From contig JALXAI010000457.1 in the NCBI GenBank assembly GCA_026992215.1, positions 383 to 12,743 of the forward strand: 12,361 nucleotides of DNA, in the 5' to 3' direction. A program made the position numbers and the translations under genes. This DNA comes from Desulfobacterales bacterium (GTDB taxonomy: Bacteria; Desulfobacterota; Syntrophobacteria; B119-G9). Below are positions 7,201-12,361 of the stretch, in pieces. How positions within the stretch are numbered: the first letter of the stretch is position 1; every line of letters starts with the position of its first letter. The notes beneath the pieces are model-generated. The model did no database searches and was not told where the DNA came from. It worked only from the letters and a program-made list of their open reading frames with translations.

Positions 7201-7224
7201 GGAAGTTGTTCTCTCGTAACTTCC
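7201..7224. repeat. Inverted repeat GGAAGTT/AACTTCC
   Basis: A perfect 7-bp inverted repeat with a 10-nt loop lies between the tRNA terminator and the rimP promoter. There is no T-run after it on either strand, so it is not a terminator. Role unknown. Confidence 0.3.
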
Positions 7225-7239
7225 GCTAGCGACTACCTC

Positions 7240-7277
7240 AAAAAGGGAAACCTTCCCCGAACTTTCGAGAAAGGTTT
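7240..7277 (-). terminator. Candidate terminator of tRNA-Gly
   Basis: Reading leftward, AAACCTTTCTCGA (from 7277) pairs with TCGGGGAAGGTTT (ending 7248) to give about 13 bp with two G-U pairs and an AAGT loop. It is followed by CCC and then five T residues. It begins about 30 nt past the tRNA 3' end. The CCC before the T-run makes it weaker than the rimP leader terminator. Confidence 0.5.
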
Positions 7278-7307
7278 TTCAAGTCCTCTTTCTCTTGTAA
7301 CGATCAA

Positions 7308-7383
7308 TGGAGCGGGCAACGGGATTCGAACCCGCGACACCAAGCTTGGGAAGCTTGTACTCTACCAGCTGAGCTATGCCCGC
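7308..7383 (-). tRNA. tRNA-Gly(CCC)
   Basis: A 76-nt cloverleaf reads leftward, with CCA encoded in the gene (7310-7308). The acceptor stem is GCGGGCA/TGCCCGC with a T discriminator base, as expected for bacterial tRNA-Gly. The D-arm is GCTC-AGCTGGTA-GAGT, the anticodon stem CAAGC/GCTTG with loop TTCCCAA gives anticodon CCC (reads GGG), and the T-arm is GCGGG-TTCGAAT-CCCGT. All stems close, with only G-U exceptions in the D and T arms. It has its own promoter 40-70 bp upstream and a candidate terminator downstream. No copy of its 3' end is seen elsewhere in the window, so there is no sign that it served as an integration site here. Confidence 0.97.
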
Positions 7384-7389
7384 TCTTTG

Positions 7390-7414
7390 AACCGGCCTTT
7401 ACACTCCTCCGGTT
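7390..7414. repeat. Leader hairpin before tRNA-Gly
   Basis: AACCGG (7390-7395) and CCGGTT (7409-7414) form a 6-bp hairpin with a 13-nt loop in the predicted 5' leader of the tRNA precursor, 6 nt from the mature 5' end. It may affect RNase P cleavage; that is inference. Confidence 0.35.
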
Positions 7415-7427
7415 ACAGTTCACCGTA

Positions 7428-7456
7428 ATAATAAAAATTTTTGGTTGTGGAGTCAA
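7428..7456 (-). promoter_or_regulatory. Sigma-70-type promoter of tRNA-Gly
   Basis: Reading leftward, TTGACT (7456-7451), a 17-bp spacer and TATTAT (7433-7428) form a near-consensus housekeeping promoter. The predicted start is near 7421, about 38 nt before the tRNA. The bases after the -10 (ACGGTG) are GC-rich, the kind of discriminator seen at stringently controlled stable-RNA promoters. Confidence 0.75.
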
Positions 7457-7463
7457 GATTTTT

Positions 7464-7478
7464 GTGGAACCGTTCCAC
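7464..7478. promoter_or_regulatory. Perfect dyad upstream of the tRNA promoter
   Basis: GTGGAAC-C-GTTCCAC is a perfect 7-1-7 dyad. It ends 8 bp upstream of the leftward -35 box and directly abuts a rightward TATAAT (7479-7484), so a bound protein could affect either direction. No rightward gene is present and the matching rightward -35 is poor. The binding protein is unknown. Confidence 0.4.
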
Positions 7479-7499
7479 TATAATATTCAGCGCTGTACC

Positions 7500-7799
7500 C
7501 TTTTTTAAGTCCCCGTTCTGAAATGACCGGGAAAACCGGCACCGAGAAGATGTTGACGGATAGGTGAGGCAGAATAGAGTGTAGTAACCTGCCGCGGTTG
7601 GAGATCATGTAACCGAAGCCCTCTCTTTTTCTCCCGTCGTGTGTTGCCCAAGCACTTGCGTCAGGATAAGATATTCACGGAAAAATGTTACGGTCGTTGT
7701 AAAAAGGATTTTGACTCCGTGTCATGGTGCCCAACCACCATGACAGGCGGTTTTGATTCACTACCGTCCTGATCCTGATCTTATGGGGCACGTTGGTTT
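7500..7799. other. Intergenic region without a supported gene
   Basis: Between the tRNA promoter region and the terminator of the exported-protein gene I find no reading frame with a ribosome-binding site and no match to an RNA family I know. The region is not featureless: it holds a perfect 10-bp hairpin (7720-7745), a CTGATC tandem near 7770, and short complementary stretches (GGTTTTGATT near 7749 with AATCAAACC near 7801). An unrecognised small RNA on either strand is possible. Confidence 0.4.
7720..7745. repeat. Perfect 10-bp hairpin
   Basis: TGTCATGGTG (7720-7729) and CACCATGACA (7736-7745) pair perfectly around a 6-nt CCCAAC loop. On the plus strand GGCGG and then TTTT follow, so the T-run is five bases away and the terminator shape is imperfect. 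It could be a small-RNA stem, a late terminator for leftward read-through, or a protein site. Confidence 0.45.
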
Positions 7800-7804
7800 T
7801 AATC

Positions 7805-7843
7805 AAACCGGCGGTTCCCACCTGTGATGTGATCCGCCGGTTT
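7805..7843 (-). terminator. GC-rich terminator hairpin after the FG-GAP gene
   Basis: AAACCGGCGG and CCGCCGGTTT form a perfect 10-bp stem with a 19-nt loop, starting 10 nt past the stop codon of the exported-protein gene. The T-run is short in both directions (TTTGATT leftward, TTTTG rightward), so it may work both ways but not very strongly. Confidence 0.6.
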
Positions 7844-7853
7844 TGTCGAAAAC

Positions 7854-9650
7854 TTAGAGTCGAGGTTTCTGCTTAATTCTCTGAAGGCTTCCAGGGCTTG
7901 GTTTCGGAAACGCGAGTATATATGATGTGGCTTTACCCCACAGGAGGCTTCCCTTTACCAGGCCGCAAAATACCTCTTTACCATCACTTCCCAGGCCCAC
8001 CACGGGACCGCTGAGCTTGCCCGAAAAAGGCCTCAGGAGAAACCCAAGTGCTTCTACGGAAACCATGGAAATTCTACCGTATTCGTAAGTAGGAAATCCC
8101 TCGACCAGGTGATAAAGGGTTGATTTGTTATCCGTTATCAGGAGTTCCTTTTTGCCGTCTCCATCAAGGTCAATTGGGAAAGGAGGTGTTTCGACAGGAA
8201 TATTCTCGGGAAACTTGATCTTGTCTGTTCCCACATCCAGGCTAACATCTTGCACCCCACCTCCAACTCTCCTGGGGGACATCCATATTTTCTGATCGCC
8301 CCTGAAAATTACAAGCTTATGATGTTCGTTGATAAAGGAAATCTCGTTTACGCCATCCCCGTTCAGATCGGCAAAAGTCGCTCCAATCAGGTGAAAATCG
8401 CGAGGTACGCGAACATTCGGTCCGGGTTCCACTTTCCTACCAACGATTCTCATCTTGAAGACTTTAGCTCCGAAAAACCTGTCAGAATCAAAGTCCTGCG
8501 CAAGGAGAGTCTCCCTTTTTCCGTCGTTGTTCAGGTCAACAAAGGCAAGTATGAAATTCAAATCACTTACAACGGGTTCCAGCTTTCCTTCCACGTATCT
8601 CAAGACCATGCTTCTCATTTGCCTGTTCTCTACGTATATGTTCAGGGCAATGTAACCGCCCTCACCACCGCTAACGCTCACCAGCCTTCCGAATCCCCTG
8701 AATGAATGACCCACGGTGGTACCCGTTTCACTTAGCTCTCTTATCTGTAGAGTTCCCTCGGTTATGAAAATCGCTTCCAGGACACCGTCTCCGTCCAGAT
8801 CGTAAAGATCCACGCAAAGAGCCACGTCCGGTATTTCCGTCACTTTCCTGTACCTGGGGGCCAGAGCCCTTTCCATGTCGGCTGAAGCTATCGGGTACCT
8901 GGCGGCCTGCTCGGGGCTGACTGCGGGAACACGAGGCGTCGGGGGAGCACCGTACGGATAAGCGGTAGGTGGAACTCCTGCCTGGGGCTGGGCTGCCACC
9001 GCCGCAGGATATGGTGTCCACGGCCATAATCTCAACAGCCTGAGTTTCTGGTCATACATTTTGATCGCGTTGGCTTCCGCCACAATTGCCAGCACAATCC
9101 CGTTTTTTTCCAGTACTCCCGGGGTAAGCTTTTCTCCTCCAGCAGTTACGTCAGGGAGCCAGTTCATGTCTCCCAGCCTTGTTTTAAGGTACCCGTAAAG
9201 AACCTCTGCAGGCGGTTGCTTTACCCGATCAACAAAAATTACAGGAATGTCCGAAAATCTCGTAACTTCCATTCCCGGTTTTATCTTTCGTTTTGCTGAC
9301 AGAACCGTGCAGATGGAAAACTTGGGTTTTACTTTTATTACTTCGATAACCCCGATCGGAGTCGTGGTTTTCCCGAGTATTTTCTTGGTAACGGGGTGAC
9401 GAATTACCTTGTCCGTTACATAAACGGTGAAGATGTCTCCCACCTTCACATCCTTGTTGCTGCCCAAGTCTATCAGGACGTTTCCTTCCTCGAGCATCAC
9501 GACTACCCCCGTTACGGGCGAGAGATCTTTAACCACGTCTTTGGCAACACGCTCTACCTGCGCCTGAACGCCTGCAGGATGAAAACAAGTCCATACCAAT
9601 ACACTGACACAAGCAAAGAAAGCTACAAGATACCCTTTTCTTTTTCCCAT
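7854..9650 (-). CDS. Exported FlgT-C-like / FG-GAP (VCBS) repeat protein
   Basis: The 598-residue product has a signal peptide (KRK, then a hydrophobic stretch from about residue 7 to 22, and a likely cut at GVQA-QV, residue 30). Residues about 45-130 (VLIDLGSNKDVKVGDIFTVY, later KIKPGMEVTRF) resemble the C-terminal domain of flagellar assembly protein FlgT, a small barrel also found in lipoproteins unrelated to flagella. A Pro/Ala/Tyr-rich linker covers about 211-245. A propeller-like C-terminal half has four calcium-loop repeats: DLDGDGVLE (284), DLNNDGKRE (372), DLNGDGVNE (428) and DLDGDGKKE (494). I chose the ATG at 9650 because GAGGAG lies 6 nt upstream and it opens the signal peptide; an in-frame start at 9728 would add 26 unsupported residues. 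It is probably periplasmic or surface-exposed. No flagellar or secretion genes are next to it. Specific function unknown. Confidence 0.85.
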   Translation of the reverse strand: MGKRKGYLVAFFACVSVLVWTCFHPAGVQAQVERVAKDVVKDLSPVTGVVVMLEEGNVLIDLGSNKDVKVGDIFTVYVTDKVIRHPVTKKILGKTTTPIGVIEVIKVKPKFSICTVLSAKRKIKPGMEVTRFSDIPVIFVDRVKQPPAEVLYGYLKTRLGDMNWLPDVTAGGEKLTPGVLEKNGIVLAIVAEANAIKMYDQKLRLLRLWPWTPYPAAVAAQPQAGVPPTAYPYGAPPTPRVPAVSPEQAARYPIASADMERALAPRYRKVTEIPDVALCVDLYDLDGDGVLEAIFITEGTLQIRELSETGTTVGHSFRGFGRLVSVSGGEGGYIALNIYVENRQMRSMVLRYVEGKLEPVVSDLNFILAFVDLNNDGKRETLLAQDFDSDRFFGAKVFKMRIVGRKVEPGPNVRVPRDFHLIGATFADLNGDGVNEISFINEHHKLVIFRGDQKIWMSPRRVGGGVQDVSLDVGTDKIKFPENIPVETPPFPIDLDGDGKKELLITDNKSTLYHLVEGFPTYEYGRISMVSVEALGFLLRPFSGKLSGPVVGLGSDGKEVFCGLVKGSLLWGKATSYILAFPKPSPGSLQRIKQKPRL

Positions 9651-9744
9651 GTATAACTCCTCATACAAACGTATCGACTGTACAAAACTACTAATACTCG
9701 GATGCAGAATCTCAAAAGTTGCACACAAATAACATTAAATCAAG

Positions 9745-9769
9745 AAAAAAGCCAGAGTGAAAAGGCTCC
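9745..9769 (-). terminator. Weak leftward terminator candidate
   Basis: Reading leftward, GGAGCC pairs with GGCTTT (four Watson-Crick pairs plus two G-U) around a 10-nt loop, followed by a run of T residues (six in all, 9750-9745). The short stem makes it weak. It could end transcription coming from the liv operon before the exported-protein gene. Confidence 0.3.
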
Positions 9770-9794
9770 AGAAGCGGGTGAAAGGATTACAATT

Positions 9795-9830
9795 TTGACA
9801 TTAATTCTGGATGATGTACGATTGATCGTA
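9795..9830 (+). promoter_or_regulatory. Candidate rightward promoter with dyad over the -10
   Basis: TTGACA (9795-9800), a 16-bp spacer and TACGAT (9817-9822) form a plausible sigma-70 promoter on the plus strand. The -10 is half of a perfect dyad, TACGAT-TG-ATCGTA (9817-9830), so a repressor bound there would block it. A transcript from about 9829 would run towards and antisense to the end of livF. Such pairs also occur by chance in AT-rich DNA. Confidence 0.3.
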
Positions 9831-10199
9831 GTATTGCTACCAACACCTATCCGGTAGCGAAAACCTTGGGGGCCTGAGCCACAACAAAGAATGAGAACTT
9901 CGTAAAAGGAGCAGCCAATGGCGCCTATTTCCAATTATCTACAAAAGATTCGCTGGCTTCTCTCGACATGTCGATGGGGTAGGCTGAAACGGTGCGCCGA
10001 TTTTAATGGATGATTCTTGTGGAGAACTAATTCTTCTTTCAGGATCTTGTGGAGAGTTTTGCTAAGGTGTACGTAATGGAAGCGGGGGCAAAAGAGGAAG
10101 TGGAAAAGTATCCCTCTATGCGAGTCAGCCCTGGAAAAGCAGGTAGCACAAACAACGAAAAGAAAAACAGCACCCGGGGAGGCATTGGAATGCAAGGCA

Positions 10200-10898
10200 T
10201 TAAACGGCCAGGTACCTGCATTGTATGTCCTCATTTGATACAAGTTCCTCACTGCTTCCTTCGTAACAGACCCTTCCCTTGTCAATAACGTATCCCCTGC
10301 TCGATATCTTGAGCGCGAACCTTGCGTTTTGTTCGGCAACCAGGATGGTTATCTCCTTGCTCAGGGCCGTGATAATATCCCCCAGCATTTCCACGATCAC
10401 CGGGGCCAGTCCTTCGCAGGGTTCATCCAGGAGCAGAAACCTCGGGTTTCCCGCCAGGGCTCTCGCAATGGCCAGCACCTGCTGCTCCCCCCCGCTGAGT
10501 TCACCACCGCGCCTGTCCTTGAGTCTTGCTAGGAGGGGGAATTCATCGAGGATTCTCTCCGGTGTCCACGCTATATAACCCTCCCGGGGAGGCAGCTGGG
10601 CTACTTCGAGGTTTTCTTTCACCGTCAGGGACGCGAATATTCTTCTGTCTTCAGGCACGTATCCAATTCCGAGACGCACGTTTTCGTACACTGGTCTGCC
10701 ACTGATTAATCGGTCTTCAAGAAAAATCTTTCCCCTAGCCGGCGGATTATATCCCACTATGCTCCGCATAGTTGTTGTCTTCCCGGCTCCATTTCGTCCC
10801 AGGAGACAGACGATTTCACCCTTTTGTACATGCAGGCTGACGCCCTGCAAAACGTAGCTTTCACCGTAGTATACGTGAATGTTTTCAACCCTAAGCAT
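10200..10898 (-). CDS. livF: Branched-chain amino acid ABC transporter ATPase LivF
   Basis: LivF is one of the two cytoplasmic ATPases that drive the LivHM permease for leucine, isoleucine and valine (or related amides and short amino acids in this HAAT family). At 232 residues it is full length. Walker A GRNGAGKT (34-41), ABC signature LSGGEQQ (134-140) and Walker B FLLLDEP (154-160) are intact. As usual for LivF, the H-loop position reads AEQN (188-191) rather than having His. The segment VPEDRRIFASLTVKENL (81-97) is typical of LivF. The ATG at 10898 lies inside the end of livG (8-nt overlap), so translation is coupled. It is the last gene of the operon; no strong terminator follows closely. 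The exact substrate cannot be read from the ATPase. Confidence 0.95.
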   Translation of the reverse strand: MLRVENIHVYYGESYVLQGVSLHVQKGEIVCLLGRNGAGKTTTMRSIVGYNPPARGKIFLEDRLISGRPVYENVRLGIGYVPEDRRIFASLTVKENLEVAQLPPREGYIAWTPERILDEFPLLARLKDRRGGELSGGEQQVLAIARALAGNPRFLLLDEPCEGLAPVIVEMLGDIITALSKEITILVAEQNARFALKISSRGYVIDKGRVCYEGSSEELVSNEDIQCRYLAV

Positions 10899-11655
10899 CC
10901 AGGGACCCTCCCAGGTAGGCTTCCTTCACGGCCGGGTTTTTCTTAATCTCTTCCGGCGTACCCCTGGCAAGCAGTTCTCCCTGGTGAAGCACAAAGATAT
11001 ATTCGGCAACGGAAAACACTACCTTCATGTCGTGTTCAGTCAGGAAAAACGTTGTCCCCAGCTGTTTCGAAAGCCTCTGTATCAGATAAATCATACGCTC
11101 GGTTTCTTCGGGGTTCATCCCCGCGGTCGGTTCATCCAGCAAAACCAGCTTCGGTTCTCTTGCGAGCACTATCGCGATTTCGATAAGCCTCTTATCACCG
11201 TATGGAAGTTCCAGGGCAACCCTGGAGGCCCTGTCCGCCAGTCCGACCTGGTCGAGCACACCCATGGCCTTTTCAGCCAGATCCTTTTCCCCTGCCAAAG
11301 ATCTTACGCAAGAAAAGGCCTTACCGTAGTGCAAAGCAAGAGGGACGAGGACATTTTCAAGCACGCTGAGCTTTAAAAAGATATTTGTAATCTGAAACGA
11401 TCTCATCAACCCCAAGGAAGCAATCCGGTATGACGGCATACCAGTGATATCAAGGTTGTCAAATGTTACCTTTCCCCCGGTGGGAACGTACTTGCCTGAT
11501 ATTACATTGTAAAAAGTTGTTTTACCCGCGCCGTTCGGTCCGATCAGGGCCGTAAGCCTGCCTTTCGGTATTTCCAGGGTTATACCGTTAAGAACTCTGA
11601 AGTCTCCAAATTGATGACGAAGGTCCTCGACGGTCAATATGTTCTCAGCAGCCAT
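10891..11655 (-). CDS. livG: Branched-chain amino acid ABC transporter ATPase LivG
   Basis: LivG is the partner ATPase of LivF in the HAAT importer. The 254-residue product has Walker A GPNGAGKT (39-46), the Q-loop in RSFQITNIF (about 85-93), the LivG-type signature LPYGDKRLIEIA (150-161), Walker B LVLLDEP (170-176) followed by TAGMNPEET, and the H-loop EHDM (207-210). The Asn-Pro-Glu-Glu after Walker B is characteristic of LivG. The ATG at 11655 shares one base with the livM stop (TAATG), and the 3' end overlaps livF by 8 nt, so all three are tightly coupled. Substrate is probably a branched-chain or other hydrophobic amino acid, inferred from family only. Confidence 0.96.
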   Translation of the reverse strand: MAAENILTVEDLRHQFGDFRVLNGITLEIPKGRLTALIGPNGAGKTTFYNVISGKYVPTGGKVTFDNLDITGMPSYRIASLGLMRSFQITNIFLKLSVLENVLVPLALHYGKAFSCVRSLAGEKDLAEKAMGVLDQVGLADRASRVALELPYGDKRLIEIAIVLAREPKLVLLDEPTAGMNPEETERMIYLIQRLSKQLGTTFFLTEHDMKVVFSVAEYIFVLHQGELLARGTPEEIKKNPAVKEAYLGGSLDA

Positions 11656-12361
11656 TACCTTTCACTTCCAAACCAGCTTACAACGGTTCCTAGGATTCCC
11701 CTGGGGGTGAAAATCACGACCGGTATCAATATTGCCCCCAGGACAATCATCCAGTTTTCCGTTATGGTAGTTACCAGTTGTTCTAGCACGAAAAATATGG
11801 CCGCGCCGCACGCCGGTCCGAAAAATATTTCGGAGCCTCCCAGAATCGTCATCAATACGGGACGAGCGGAGAAGGACCAGTGGACAAAGCTCGGAGCAGC
11901 CATGTGGTTAAAAAGGGAAAAAAGCACCCCGGAAAGCCCCGCAAGGCTCCCCGATATAATGAAAGCAAACAGCCTGATTGTCTGCACGTTCCCACCAACA
12001 AAATAGAGCCTTTCCTTGTTTTCTCTCGACGCTCTCAGCATAAGCCCGAAAGGCGAGCGGATAACCTTCCACAAAATCGTGATACCTGCTACAACTATAA
12101 ACAGGGTAAAATAGTACATGGCCATGGGAGGTTCCAGGCTGAATTTCAGGCCGAAAAAATGTACCGTGGGAATGAAAAACAGGGAAAGCCCGTCGCTGCC
12201 TCCGGTTACTTCTCTCCAGTTATGGGCGACGGTATAAATCATCATTCCGAATCCCAGGGTTAGCATGGCGAAAAATATTTCGTCCCTTCTCACACACAAA
12301 AATCCGATTACGGCGGCTCCCGCCGCGGAAGCGGCAATACCGATTAAAATGGCGAACCACA
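11655..12361 (-). CDS. livM: Branched-chain amino acid ABC permease LivM (5'-truncated by window)
   Basis: LivM is one of the two membrane subunits forming the amino acid channel. The frame stays open to the right edge, so about 235 residues are visible and the start lies outside. The visible N-terminal part reads ILIGIAASAAGAAVIGFLC then RRDEIFFAMLTLGFG, which is the conserved LivM region. VTGGSDGL follows, then the cytoplasmic loop RSPFGLMLRASRENKERL (the ATPase-contacting segment), SGSLAGLSGVLFSL, and VLMTILGGSEIFFGPACGA. Several hydrophobic membrane segments are visible. A TTG at 12299 is not the start, because conserved LivM sequence continues upstream of it. LivH and the periplasmic binding protein would be expected further right. 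Confidence 0.93.
   Translation of the reverse strand, partial: WFAILIGIAASAAGAAVIGFLCVRRDEIFFAMLTLGFGMMIYTVAHNWREVTGGSDGLSLFFIPTVHFFGLKFSLEPPMAMYYFTLFIVVAGITILWKVIRSPFGLMLRASRENKERLYFVGGNVQTIRLFAFIISGSLAGLSGVLFSLFNHMAAPSFVHWSFSARPVLMTILGGSEIFFGPACGAAIFFVLEQLVTTITENWMIVLGAILIPVVIFTPRGILGTVVSWFGSER

Larger units (their letters stand above)
9651..10199. other. Intergenic region between livF and the exported-protein gene
   Basis: About 550 bp without a gene I can support. Contents: a weak leftward terminator (9745-9769), a rightward TTGACA/TACGAT pair with a dyad on the -10 (9795-9830), and two competing short frames around 10039-10288. One is a rightward 70-codon frame with a good ribosome-binding site; the other is a leftward frame that looks like a signal peptide but has none. 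No clear promoter for the exported-protein gene was found, so it may depend on read-through or an unrecognised promoter. Confidence 0.4.

Noticed and set aside
7308..7383. tRNA-Gly as an integration (att) site
   Set aside because: No direct repeat of the tRNA 3' end, integrase or mobile genes are present in the window.
7479..7484. Rightward TATAAT as a firm promoter
   Set aside because: The matching -35 (AGATTT at 17 bp spacing) is poor and no rightward gene follows; it is kept only as part of a finding.
9651..9728. Upstream start of the exported protein, adding 26 residues
   Set aside because: The start at 9650 has a strong GAGGAG site and begins a proper signal peptide; the added residues would place 26 amino acids ahead of it.
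10039..10185. Minus-strand 48-codon frame starting MPPRVLFFFSLFVLPAFPG, like a signal peptide
   Set aside because: It has no ribosome-binding site, stops soon after the hydrophobic stretch, and no continuation is found in other frames. It could be a gene remnant but nothing supports it.
9935..10339. Minus-strand 134-codon frame overlapping the end of livF
   Set aside because: It overlaps livF in another frame, is rich in His/Cys/Arg with no family features, and has no ribosome-binding site.
12297..12299. TTG as the start of livM
   Set aside because: Conserved hydrophobic LivM sequence continues in frame upstream to the window edge.

Overview
The window looks like a piece of a Desulfobacterota (former Deltaproteobacteria) chromosome of medium GC. 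This is inferred from the gene order and protein flavour, not from a marker gene. Every gene I support is on the minus strand, so transcription runs from right to left. No mobile element, CRISPR array or rRNA was seen.

Right end (about 12361 to 10200): the downstream part of a branched-chain amino acid (Liv/HAAT) ABC importer operon. It holds a 5'-truncated permease livM, then the two ATPases livG and livF, joined by overlapping stop and start codons. Below livF is a non-coding stretch of about 550 bp. It contains a possible rightward promoter with a dyad on its -10 and a weak leftward terminator.

Middle (9650 to 7854): one gene for an exported 598-residue protein. It combines an FlgT-C-like small domain, a proline-rich linker and four calcium-loop FG-GAP/VCBS-type repeats. 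A GC-rich hairpin follows its stop codon. A 470-bp gap with several perfect dyads then leads to a tRNA-Gly(CCC) gene with a textbook promoter and its own candidate terminator.

Left half (7130 to 1): the conserved transcription and translation operon rimP-nusA-ylxR-infB-ylxP-rbfA-nrnA-truB, with truB cut by the window edge. It covers 30S maturation (RimP, RbfA), transcription elongation, termination and antitermination (NusA), an RNA-binding partner (YlxR), initiation factor IF2, a small DUF503 protein, nanoRNA/pAp turnover (NrnA) and tRNA pseudouridine-55 formation (TruB). Ahead of rimP is a compact control region: an AT-rich dyad over the -35 zone, a perfect TATAAT, an intrinsic terminator starting within about 10 nt of the predicted transcript start, and a 16-bp perfect palindrome before the ATG. 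This suggests attenuation of the whole operon, plausibly with NusA feedback.

Most of the window is a well-known housekeeping locus. I do not see an undescribed multi-gene system. The parts most worth a second look are the rimP leader, the FlgT-like/FG-GAP exported protein, the 140-nt infB leader with a tiny ORF, and the two dyad-rich intergenic regions.
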